DNA from: Verrucomicrobiia bacterium
GTDB taxonomy: Bacteria > Verrucomicrobiota > Verrucomicrobiia > CAIQCK01
DNA: 5,991 bases
Direction of reading: 5' to 3'
Assembly: GCA_026417675.1 (NCBI GenBank)
Contig: JAOACV010000187.1
Location: 1 to 5,991 of the forward strand
In this document: piece by piece, positions 1 through 5,973 of the stretch
How the letters are laid out: every line of letters begins with the position of its first letter
How positions within the stretch are numbered: the stretch's first letter is position 1
Notes under the pieces: generated by a model
The model's input: only the letters and a program-made list of their open reading frames with translations
Database searches by the model: none
Told to the model about the DNA's origin: nothing
Translations under genes and position numbers: made by a program

Positions 1-1479
1 GCCCTGCGCGGCGTAGGCCTGGCCGAGTTGCAGCCGCGCCTCGTCGGCGTGCGCGTGGCGGGGCGACTCCGCTAGGAACCGCTCCAGCGTCGCGCCGCTG
101 CGGTCGGCCTTGCCGACGCGCGCATACGCCAGCGCCAGTTGCCACAACACATCGGCCGCCAACGGGCCTTTCGGGTCCGCCTCTAGCGCCTTCTCGTAGT
201 TCTCAATTGCCTTGGCGAAATCATTGGCCGCCAACGCGATGTCGCCCAGCTTGAAGCGGGCCTGTGCCGTCAGCGCGGGACTCTCCGCGGTGCGCGCCAC
301 TTGCGAAAACGCGTCGGTGGCCTCCGCCGTGCGGCCCAACGCCAGCAACGACCACGCGGAGCCGGCGAGCGCCGGGATCGCTTCGGGCGTGTTGGCAAAC
401 TGGGCCAGCAGCCGTTGGTAGGTCGCCAGAGCTTCCGTATGCTGCTGGTTGTCGGCCTGCAACTGGCCCAACCGCAACAGGACTGGCGCGATCTGCGGGT
501 CGCGCGCGTGGGCCTCCACAAACGACGCCAGCCACTTGACGGTTTCCGGGTTCCTGGCCGCGGCCTTGCCCAGTTCGCTCATTTGCAATGCCGCCGAACG
601 CTTCACCGAGGCAGTCGGGCTGCGCGTGAACGCCTCCCGAAACGCCGTCGCCGCCTCGGCCCAGCGTTTCTGTTGCGCGCGCACCTCGCCCAGCGCCAGC
701 CACGTTTGCGACACCAGCCACGCCGGAGCCGTCGCCGCGCGGCCCGTGGCGAGCGATTGACTGAGCGCCGCCGCCGCGTCGTCCAGCCGGCCCTGATCGC
801 GCCGCGAACAACCGAGCCAGTAGAGCGCCTGCACGCTGGCCCGTGTGTTGGGATAATGCTGCTGCAACGATTCGAACTGCAGATCCGCCGCGGCGTGGTT
901 CTTGCGTTCCAGCGCAATCCGCGCGCGCATCAGTTGCGTGTCCGCCAAGACCTCCCGCGGGGGCGGCGGCCGTTTGGCCTCCACCGCGACGAACGCCGCG
1001 TCGGCCTCGTCGAATTTCCTCTGGCCGAAGAGCACATAGCCGAGGCCGTATTCGGCATACGCGCGGTAGCCACTGTTGGGGAACTTCGCGATCACCTCGC
1101 GATAACGCGCGTCTGCCTCCGCCCATCGGCCCATCAGCGCCAGCGCCTCTGCCTGCCAGAACAGGAATCCGTCGGCGAATTCGCTCTGGGGATACTTTGC
1201 CGCCGCCGCCTTCAGCCAGTCCAGCGCCGCCGCCGCCTGGCCGGAACGCACCAGCGTCTGGCCCAGCCGCAGCGACGCCTCGTCGGGCGCGGGGAAATCC
1301 GGATAGTCCTTCAGCAACAGCCGCAGCTCGCGTTCCGCCACGTCGTAGATGCCGTCGCGGAACGCGCCGTTGGCCGTCTGCCAGATGTCGTTGGCCGTGC
1401 GCGTCTCTTGGGCAGACACCCACCCCGTCGCGCCTGACGCGATCCACACGGCCAACAACGTTCGGAAAACCCAATGCAC
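1..1479 (-). CDS. Exported tetratricopeptide-repeat protein (partial, C-terminus off the left edge)
   Basis: The minus-strand frame with codons at 1-3, 4-6 and so on is open throughout and gives 493 residues with no stop before the window edge. From a GTG at 1477-1479 the protein begins MHWVFRTLLAVWIASGATGW and continues VSAQ, a plausible signal peptide with cleavage after VSA (residue 23), so it is probably periplasmic or envelope-associated. The rest is helical repeat, with TPR-like units of the type 'A..LG......G....A...F......P', for example around residues 70-98, 107-134, 145-170, 217-243, 257-288, 332-361, 370-395, 406-435 and 445-472. Several units end in YP, FP or DP as in BamD/YbgF-like outer-membrane TPR proteins. 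TPRs are protein-binding scaffolds; the partner is not visible. The start is uncertain: the frame stays open upstream to a stop at 1684-1686, with ATGs at 1680 and 1659, and the GTG has no clear ribosome site. I chose it because it places the signal peptide at the N-terminus. An overlapping 445-codon minus-strand reading in another frame (221-1558) is a GC-rich shadow. Confidence 0.85.
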   Translation of the reverse strand, partial: MHWVFRTLLAVWIASGATGWVSAQETRTANDIWQTANGAFRDGIYDVAERELRLLLKDYPDFPAPDEASLRLGQTLVRSGQAAAALDWLKAAAAKYPQSEFADGFLFWQAEALALMGRWAEADARYREVIAKFPNSGYRAYAEYGLGYVLFGQRKFDEADAAFVAVEAKRPPPPREVLADTQLMRARIALERKNHAAADLQFESLQQHYPNTRASVQALYWLGCSRRDQGRLDDAAAALSQSLATGRAATAPAWLVSQTWLALGEVRAQQKRWAEAATAFREAFTRSPTASVKRSAALQMSELGKAAARNPETVKWLASFVEAHARDPQIAPVLLRLGQLQADNQQHTEALATYQRLLAQFANTPEAIPALAGSAWSLLALGRTAEATDAFSQVARTAESPALTAQARFKLGDIALAANDFAKAIENYEKALEADPKGPLAADVLWQLALAYARVGKADRSGATLERFLAESPRHAHADEARLQLGQAYAAQG

Positions 1480-1703
1480 GCCGGGATATTGGCAGAAGTC
1501 CGTCCGTTGGTCGAGTCCGGTCTGTTCGCCGCACAGAACCAAACGAGTCGTTTGCCACCTGTTTCGCTGCTTCGGCAAAGTCCAGGTCAACAACGGACGC
1601 GAACTTCGGCCGTCCCGTCTGGGCGCTTCCCCCTTGTCACGGAGAGGCGTTTCACGCATTCTCGGCGGCGTCCAATCCATTGCTCAACCGATACGCTAGA
1701 ACC
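1480..1703. other. Divergent intergenic region between the TPR gene and the PfkB kinase
   Basis: The two genes point away from each other, so promoters for both should lie in these 224 bases. I see no convincing sigma-70 pair: TTGTCA at 1634-1639 on the plus strand has only a poor -10 match (CATTCT at 1657-1662). The minus-strand TPR frame stays open to 1687, so part of the region could be coding if that protein starts earlier, but the extra residues look like no family I recognise and would bury the signal peptide. No RNA gene or long repeat is apparent. Confidence 0.4.
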
Positions 1704-2678
1704 ATGAAAACTTCTCTCGACCTCATCGTCGCCGGCCACATGGTCGCCGATGTCATCGGACGCCCCGTCTTCCTCGACCGGCCCATCGGCCACGGCAAAC
1801 TCTATCTTAGCGACGCCATCGAACTTCACACCGGCGGCAACGTCTGCAACGTCGGCATCGCCGCCGCCAAACTCGGCCTGCGCGTCGGCGCCCTCGGACG
1901 CATCGGTAACGACAGTTGGCGCACTTGCGTCTTGGAGCGCCTGACCAACGCCGGCCTCGACCTCGGCGGCGTCATCGTGGACGAGCGTGGCCAGACCAGC
2001 GCCACCGTCGTCTGCGTGGACCCCAGCGGCGAGCGCAGCTTCTTCCATACCGGCGGCTGCGGCAACCAACTCACCGCCGCGGACATCATCGCCCGGCTCG
2101 GCTACATCCGCCGCGCCCGTGCCGTCGCCCTCGGCTACTTTGGACTCATGCCGCGGCTCGAATCGCACTTCGGCCGCGCGTTGCGCGCCATTCGGCGCGC
2201 CGCGCCCAAGACGCTCACGGTCCTCGACTGCGTTGCTGGCGCGAAAGGCTTCGGCAACCTCGCCAAGGCGCTGCCGTGGCTCGACATCTTCGTGCCCAGC
2301 CTCGACGAGGCCCGCTCCGTCAGCGGCGAAGAAGCGCCGGAAAAAATCATCGCCAGGTTCCGCGCCGCCGGCGCCGCGGGCATCGTTGGCGTCAAGCTCG
2401 GCGCGGACGGTTGCCTCCTCAGCGACGGCACCGAGCCGGCGAAGACGATTCATGTGCCGCCCGTGCGCGTAAAGAAAGTCGTGGACGCCACCGGCGCCGG
2501 CGACTCGTGGCTTGCCGGCTTCATCACCGCGCGTCTGCGCGGTTTTGCCCTGAGCGACGCAGGCATCTTTGCCAACGCTGTCGGCGCCTGCTGTGTCCAA
2601 GCCATCGGCGCCTCCACCGGCATCCGGCCGTTCAACGAAACGCTGAAGCTCGCGCGGCGATACGGATGCGGATGCTGA
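1704..2678 (+). CDS. PfkB-family carbohydrate kinase (ribokinase-like)
   Basis: This 324-residue protein is an ATP-dependent sugar or nucleoside kinase of the ribokinase/PfkB fold, and the length is normal for a full-length member. The N-terminal strand 'DLIVAGHMVADVIG' (residues 6-19) opens the fold. 'HTGGNVCNVGIAAAKLG' (42-58) is the first PfkB signature with its substrate-binding GG. 'VDATGAGDSWLAGF' (260-273) is the second signature; it contains the anion hole GAGD and the catalytic base Asp267. 'VPSLDEA' (197-203) matches the usual N-x-x-E-type Mg/ATP segment with Ser in place of Asn. 'GVKLGADGCLL' (229-239) is the typical strand before the nucleotide site. The frame is open upstream to 843, but the family fold begins exactly at the ATG at 1704. 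There is no strong Shine-Dalgarno upstream. Codons end mostly in C, unlike the more mixed usage of the sirtuin gene downstream. The substrate cannot be assigned from sequence alone: fructose, ribose, KDG and adenosine are all possible in this family. Confidence 0.9.
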   Translation: MKTSLDLIVAGHMVADVIGRPVFLDRPIGHGKLYLSDAIELHTGGNVCNVGIAAAKLGLRVGALGRIGNDSWRTCVLERLTNAGLDLGGVIVDERGQTSATVVCVDPSGERSFFHTGGCGNQLTAADIIARLGYIRRARAVALGYFGLMPRLESHFGRALRAIRRAAPKTLTVLDCVAGAKGFGNLAKALPWLDIFVPSLDEARSVSGEEAPEKIIARFRAAGAAGIVGVKLGADGCLLSDGTEPAKTIHVPPVRVKKVVDATGAGDSWLAGFITARLRGFALSDAGIFANAVGACCVQAIGASTGIRPFNETLKLARRYGCGC

Positions 2679-2697
2679 CGCGCCTCGCGCAGGCGCG
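2679..2697 (+). terminator. Hairpin immediately after the PfkB stop codon (possible weak terminator)
   Basis: CGCGCCT (2679-2685) and AGGCGCG (2691-2697) form a perfect 7-bp GC-rich stem with a 5-base loop, starting at the base after the TGA. No T-run follows, so it does not meet the usual intrinsic-terminator definition. It may end or stabilise the kinase mRNA, or be a chance palindrome in GC-rich sequence. Confidence 0.25.
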
Positions 2698-2866
2698 GGC
2701 CGCGACGCATGACTCAAGCAAGTGCTTCTTGCGTCGGCGTCCACGGGCGAAGAGTTCCCATGTGTTTTGTATGACCGCTTCCGAAGCCGTTGTTTCCCAG
2801 AGAAGTTCTTGACGAAACGTGGCGCCGCGTCGCGCATGCCGTAGTTTCATCAGCCAATAGACAGTC
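2698..2866. other. Spacer upstream of the sirtuin-kinase gene, with a second hairpin
   Basis: No gene is supported here. A nested stem-loop lies at 2703-2736: CGACGC (2703-2708) pairs with GCGTCG (2731-2736), and AAGC/GCTT (2716-2719 with 2724-2727) forms an inner hairpin with a 4-base loop. There is no T-run after it. The rest is locally less GC-rich than the flanks (about 2755-2820), which would suit a promoter for the downstream gene, but TTGACG at 2809-2814 lacks a reasonable -10 at normal spacing. Just before the ATG at 2867 there is no clear ribosome-binding site. Confidence 0.3.
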
Positions 2867-4321
2867 ATGATCCCAGTGATCATATCGGGAACGGTTGTGA
2901 CGGCCCTCCGGCGCGCCAATCGCGTCGTGGTCGTCACTGGCGCGGGGATTTCCGCCGAGAGCGGCATCCCGACGTTTCGCGGCGCGGAAGGGCTGTGGCG
3001 GAATTTTAAGGCGGAGGATTTGGCGACCCCGGCGGCGTTCGCGCGCAATCCGCGGTTGGTGTGGGAGTGGTATGATTGGCGGCGCAACCTCTGCGGCAAG
3101 GCGCAGCCCAATCCCGCTCACCACGTCGTCGCGGCAATGGAGCGGTTTTATCACCACTTTCTATTAGTAACGCAGAATGTGGACGGTCTCCACTCGCGCG
3201 CGGGCAGCCGGCGGATGGTCGAAGTCCACGGCAGCCTGTGGCGAGCACGATGTTTGAAGTGCGGTGATACGGTGGAACTACCCATGACATCTTTCGAAGA
3301 CGGCAAAGCGGTTGTAGGCCGCGTGTCTTCACGCGTCGCCCGTTGCTTGGAGGAAGAAAACCCCGCGAGGTCACCGGGCCTACAGCCGCTTCCAACACAC
3401 GCTGCCTGTGGCGGCACGCTGCGTCCCGCAGTTTTGTGGTTTGGCGAGAGCTACGAGCCGGCGATGCTACAGCAGGTTTTCACAGCGCTCGAGGAAGCGC
3501 AGGTAGTGCTGATCATCGGCACGTCGGGCGGCGTGGCCTTGCCTGTTGACCTCGCGGCGCAGGCGCGGCAGGCGGGCGCGACGATCGTGGAAATCAACCG
3601 TGAACGCACCGCGGTGTCACGTCTAGCCCATGAACGGCTGGAGGGACGCGCGGGCGAGATTCTGCCGGAACTGTGGCGGCGGGTCCAGGTAGGTCATCTG
3701 ACCGACGAGATACGCGCGCGCGGTCGTCACAAGGGCGGGCGGTTGATGATCGGCATCGCGGGACCGCCGGGCGCTGGCAAGAGCACGCTGGCTCAGGCGC
3801 TGAAGGCCGTGCTGGGCCGCGAAGCGGTCGTGGTGCCGATGGACGGATTCCATTTCCCCAACGCGCGCCTAGACGCGCTCGGTCTGCGCGCGCGCAAGGG
3901 CGCGCCGGAGACGTTTGACCGGCTGGCCTTCGAGCTGGCCGTCGCCGAGCTACGGGCGACGCAGAAACCGGTGTCGCTGCCTCTCTATTCACGCGAGCTG
4001 CATGAACCAGTCGCCGACGCCCTGACGGTGCCGCTGGCCACGTCGTTCGTCATCGTCGAAGGCAACTACCTTTTTCTCTGGCCCGAGGTGCGCAACGCGC
4101 TCGATCTGAAAATCTACCTCGATTGCGACCCCGCCCTGGCCCGCGCCAGCGTGATCGCGCGACACCAGCAAGGCGGCGCGAGCGAGGAGGAGGCCGTGCG
4201 GAAGTTCGAGACCAACGACCGGCTCAACAGCGAAACAGTTCATGCAACGCGCGGTGCCGCTGAGATCATGATCCGACGTAATGCCGCAGGTTGGACGGTA
4301 GAGCGGGTAGGCGGGACGTGA
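2867..4321 (+). CDS. Fusion protein: SIR2 NAD-dependent deacylase + uridine-kinase-like P-loop kinase
   Basis: One 484-residue frame encodes two complete enzyme domains. Residues about 8-270 are a sirtuin, which uses NAD+ to deacylate protein lysines, giving nicotinamide and O-acyl-ADP-ribose. 'TGAGISAESGIPTFRG' (24-39) binds NAD, 'TQNVDGLH' (102-109) lies in the pocket, His121 in 'VEVHGSLW' is the catalytic base, Cys129/Cys132 are the first zinc pair, and 'LRPAVLWFGE' (186-195) and 'GTSGGV' (218-223) are typical. The second zinc pair reads H178-A-A-C181 instead of CxxC, and the segment before it is lengthened by an inverted-repeat element. Residues about 276-484 match the nucleoside/nucleotide kinase family related to uridine kinase and pantothenate kinase: Walker A 'GPPGAGKS' (299-306), 'VPMDGFHFPN' (323-332) with candidate catalytic Asp326, 'RARKGAPETFD' (341-351), 'VEGNYLFLW' (397-405) and a 'ARHQQGG' lid (431-437). 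The sirtuin normally ends near 'AGEILPELW' (262-270), so the kinase with its own N-terminal helix is joined almost directly. The kinase substrate is unknown; a link to NAD or nucleoside salvage is only a guess. An independent kinase start at ATG 3743-3748 cannot be excluded. Confidence 0.88.
   Translation: MIPVIISGTVVTALRRANRVVVVTGAGISAESGIPTFRGAEGLWRNFKAEDLATPAAFARNPRLVWEWYDWRRNLCGKAQPNPAHHVVAAMERFYHHFLLVTQNVDGLHSRAGSRRMVEVHGSLWRARCLKCGDTVELPMTSFEDGKAVVGRVSSRVARCLEEENPARSPGLQPLPTHAACGGTLRPAVLWFGESYEPAMLQQVFTALEEAQVVLIIGTSGGVALPVDLAAQARQAGATIVEINRERTAVSRLAHERLEGRAGEILPELWRRVQVGHLTDEIRARGRHKGGRLMIGIAGPPGAGKSTLAQALKAVLGREAVVVPMDGFHFPNARLDALGLRARKGAPETFDRLAFELAVAELRATQKPVSLPLYSRELHEPVADALTVPLATSFVIVEGNYLFLWPEVRNALDLKIYLDCDPALARASVIARHQQGGASEEEAVRKFETNDRLNSETVHATRGAAEIMIRRNAAGWTVERVGGT
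3306..3391. repeat. Inverted-repeat (palindromic) element inserted in frame in the sirtuin zinc module
   Basis: The left arm AAGCGGTTGTAGGCC (3306-3320) and right arm GGCCTACAGCCGCTT (3377-3391) are reverse complements at 14 of 15 positions. Inside lie a perfect 6-bp hairpin CGCGTG-TCTT-CACGCG (3320-3335) and a shorter CCCG/CGGG stem near 3362-3378. The 86 bases encode roughly residues 147-175 of the sirtuin. They fall between the two zinc-ligand pairs, where the spacing is 48 residues rather than the roughly 20-25 I recall for bacterial sirtuins. The excess matches the element length, which suggests a small REP- or MITE-like palindrome landed here without breaking the frame. Only one copy is present in this window, so its being a dispersed repeat is inference. 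Confidence 0.6.
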
Positions 4322-4330
4322 TCACCGGCT

Positions 4331-4810
4331 TTACTTGTCGTCTTCGGTGGAGACGACGGTGCCGGAGCCGTTGCGGCCGGCTTTGTATTCGGCGAGGGCT
4401 TGCGCGAAGGTCATCCAGCAAAGCATGGCGCACTTGATGCGGACGGGGAACTTGGAGACGCCTTTGAGGGCGATGAGTTCGCCGACTTCCTCCTCATCCA
4501 CGACGCCGCCCTGCATCATGGAGCGCATGATGTCGAAGAGGCGCTGGGCGTCCTCCAATGAGCGGCCCTTGAGCAGCTCGGTCATGATGGAGGTGCTGGC
4601 CTGGCTGATGGAGCAGCCGTGGCCGCTGGACTTGATGTCGGTGATTTTTCCGTCCGGTCCGATCTGGAGTTCGAGGTGAATCTGGTCGCCGCATAGGGGG
4701 TTGTTGCCGTCCATGCGGACGGTGGGGTCGGGCAAGGTGCCGCGATTCCTCGGCTTGCGGTAGTGGTCGAGGATGATCGCCTGATAGAGTTCTTCAAGCG
4801 GTCCGCTCAT
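4331..4810 (-). CDS. sufU: SufU-type Fe-S cluster assembly protein (SUF system, NifU/IscU-like)
   Basis: This 159-residue cytoplasmic protein accepts persulfide sulfur from SufS, or scaffolds a nascent cluster, during Fe-S biogenesis. It begins 'MSGPLEELYQAIILDHYRKP', the standard family N-terminus. It carries the three conserved cysteines with the conserved aspartate: Cys40 and Asp42 in 'NNPLCGDQI', Cys66 in 'GHGCSISQAS' and Cys127 in 'RIKCAMLCW'. The 'GCSISQAS' motif and the length between Cys66 and Cys127 fit the SufU rather than the IscU subgroup. In Bacillus SufU the three Cys and the Asp bind zinc and allow sulfur transfer from SufS; that role is taken from the family. An additional Cys131 sits four residues after Cys127. 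The start ATG overlaps the TGA of the Rieske gene (ATGA at 4810-4807), implying translational coupling. The C-terminal tail (about 145-159) is hydrophilic and probably disordered. It ends 9 bases from the convergent sirtuin-kinase stop, with no obvious terminator between them. Confidence 0.93.
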   Translation of the reverse strand: MSGPLEELYQAIILDHYRKPRNRGTLPDPTVRMDGNNPLCGDQIHLELQIGPDGKITDIKSSGHGCSISQASTSIMTELLKGRSLEDAQRLFDIMRSMMQGGVVDEEEVGELIALKGVSKFPVRIKCAMLCWMTFAQALAEYKAGRNGSGTVVSTEDDK

Positions 4811-5121
4811 TCGAATTCGAGCTGCACTTTATCATCTTCAACGCGGACTGGCCAGCGGCCCGTGAAACCGAATGCGGGCAGGGTGAGCGCCTTGCCAGTG
4901 GCGAGGTTGAACCGCGCGCCGTGCCGTGGGCAGACAATCGCGTCGCCGTCGAGTTCGCCCTCGGCGAGCGGCCCATCGTCGTGGGTGCAGCGGTCCTCGA
5001 TGGCGTGGAATGCGCCGTCGGCTGTGCGAATGAGGCCGATCTTCTTGCCCTCGACCTCGACGATCTTGCGCCGGCCGGGCGGCAGTTCGTTGACGTTGGC
5101 TACGGTGATCCAGCGGGACAT
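4807..5121 (-). CDS. Small Rieske [2Fe-2S] ferredoxin-like protein in the SUF cluster
   Basis: This 104-residue single-domain Rieske protein resembles the ferredoxin components of aromatic-ring dioxygenases and NirD-like proteins. The cluster ligands are in the two classical boxes: Cys45-x-His47 in 'CTHDDGPLAEG' and Cys64-x-x-His67 in 'CPRHGARFNLATG'. It has no signal peptide or membrane segment, so it is cytosolic. I chose the ATG at 5121 because AAGGA lies 9 bases upstream and 'MSRWITVANVNELPPG' is the usual family start; an ATG at 5151 would add ten unrelated residues. No oxygenase or reductase gene is visible beside it. It lies between sufS and sufU, 65 bases from sufS and overlapping sufU by 4 bases, so it may supply electrons for cluster assembly or simply be a co-expressed client. 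Its exact role in SUF loci is not something the sequence can show. Confidence 0.92.
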   Translation of the reverse strand: MSRWITVANVNELPPGRRKIVEVEGKKIGLIRTADGAFHAIEDRCTHDDGPLAEGELDGDAIVCPRHGARFNLATGKALTLPAFGFTGRWPVRVEDDKVQLEFE

Positions 5122-5128
5122 GGTGGCA

Positions 5129-5135
5129 GATCCTT
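5129..5135 (-). promoter_or_regulatory. Ribosome-binding site deciding the Rieske start
   Basis: On the minus strand AAGGATC (5135 down to 5129) includes a good AAGGA Shine-Dalgarno core (5135-5131), separated by 9 bases from the ATG at 5121. It lies downstream of the alternative ATG at 5151 and so supports the shorter protein. Confidence 0.6.
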
Positions 5136-5186
5136 CACGGTATAACGGCAACGACTTTGAACCATCTGTCTATGAATTCTTACTCC

Positions 5187-5973
5187 TCAAATGGTGACGG
5201 TGGTCTTGGTTTCAACGCCGAAGAACTTCAGGGCCTTGAGGAGCGCGGCGACCAGCGCGTCCACTTCCGCCTGGGTGTTGTAGAGGTAGAAACTGGCGCG
5301 GGCAGTGGCGGCCAAACCGAGTTTGCGATGCAACGGCATGGCGCAGTGGTGGCCGGCGCGAACGGCAATGCCTTCTTGGTCGAGGAACTGAGCGATGTCG
5401 TGCGGATGCAGGTCGCCAAGGGTGAAGGCGATGATGCCACCGCGTTCCTCAGGCGGCGGGCCGTAGGCGCGGAAGGCGGGCAATTCGTGCAGCCGCTGCC
5501 AGGCGTAGCGGGTCAGTTTCTTTTCGTGCTCGTGGATGGCGGCGAGGCCGACGGACTCGAGATACTCGGCGGCAGTGCCCAGGCCGATGGCTTGAGCGAT
5601 GGCGGGCGTGCCGGCCTCAAATTTCCAAGGGATGTGGTTCCACTTCGACTCGCGCCAGTCCACGTGGGAGATCATCTCGCCACCGCCGAGGAAGGGCGGC
5701 ATGGCTTCGAGCACGCTACGGCGGCCGTAGAGGACGCCGATGCCGGTCGGGCCGCACATCTTGTGGCCACTGAAGGCGAGAAAGTCGCACCCGACGCGCT
5801 GCGCGTCGAACGGCAGGTGCGCGCAACTCTGTGCGCCGTCAATCAGCGCGAGAGCGCCGACGGCGTGCGCGCGGCGGTCACGGCAAGGCTGCAGGCCGCC
5901 GATCTGGAACAATACGGCATCCGCTGGAAGCTCGCGGGCGAGGACGAGGAACAGGCCGCCGCCGGCGCCTTCC
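5187..5973 (-). CDS. sufS: SufS-type cysteine desulfurase (partial, N-terminal part missing; distal end doubtful)
   Basis: This PLP enzyme takes sulfur from cysteine, releases alanine and passes the persulfide to SufU. About 230 residues of confident homology remain, out of roughly 400-415 in a full-length SufS. From its N-terminal side: 'GALALIDGAQS' with the PLP-nitrogen-binding Asp (codon 5838-5840); 'FSGHKMCGPTGIGVLYG' with the PLP-lysine (codon 5760-5762); 'PPFLGGGEMI'; 'KFEAGTPAIAQAIGLGTA'; the active-site cysteine in 'VRAGHHCAMPLH' (codon 5343-5345); and 'ARASFYLYNT', whose arginine should bind the substrate carboxylate. The short RxGHHCA loop without the IscS-type extension marks the group II (SufS) class, consistent with a SufU partner. 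The stop is TGA at 5189-5187. Upstream of about 5876 the translation stops resembling the family: the expected 'SN.LG..NP' segment is absent. The final codons, reading MCIRDR, derive from the adapter at the contig end, so no real start is in the window. Confidence 0.9.
5880..5973. other. Terminal segment not consistent with SufS (possible chimeric join)
   Basis: In the sufS frame these bases give a peptide with no resemblance to the region expected before 'GALALIDGAQ'. On the plus strand, in the frame starting at 5877, they read as a balanced, polar peptide containing 'ADLEQYGIRWKLAGEDE', which looks more like real protein. I do not recognise its family. Together with the adapter that follows, this suggests a chimeric read or assembly tail rather than contiguous genome. 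Confidence 0.4.

Noticed and set aside
221..1558. 445-codon minus-strand open frame over the left third
   Set aside because: It is rich in Gly, Arg and Ala without motifs, and overlaps the frame that encodes clear TPR repeats with a signal peptide. It is a shadow of the GC-rich TPR gene.
843..2678. Long 611-codon plus-strand frame ending with the PfkB kinase
   Set aside because: Residues before the ATG at 1704 are low-complexity Pro/Arg/Ala and antisense to the TPR gene. The kinase fold begins at 1704.
1587..2837. 416-codon minus-strand open frame antisense to the PfkB kinase
   Set aside because: It is rich in Ala, Gly, Asp and Glu with no domain motif, mirroring the codon bias of the kinase on the other strand.
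2809..2837. TTGACG as a -35 promoter box for the sirtuin-kinase gene
   Set aside because: At spacings of 16-19 bases the sequence is GC-rich (such as GCGCAT) and does not resemble a -10 box.
4322..4370. Shared bidirectional terminator between the convergent sirtuin-kinase gene and sufU
   Set aside because: The gap is only 9 bases and no stem-loop with T-run is visible in it or in the first bases of either gene end.
1..5973. A defence island or new antiphage system centred on the SIR2 gene
   Set aside because: Defence SIR2 proteins (ThsA, DSR and similar) generally lack the zinc-bearing deacylase features seen here, and the neighbours are housekeeping genes (SUF, sugar kinase, TPR). Nothing in the context supports defence.
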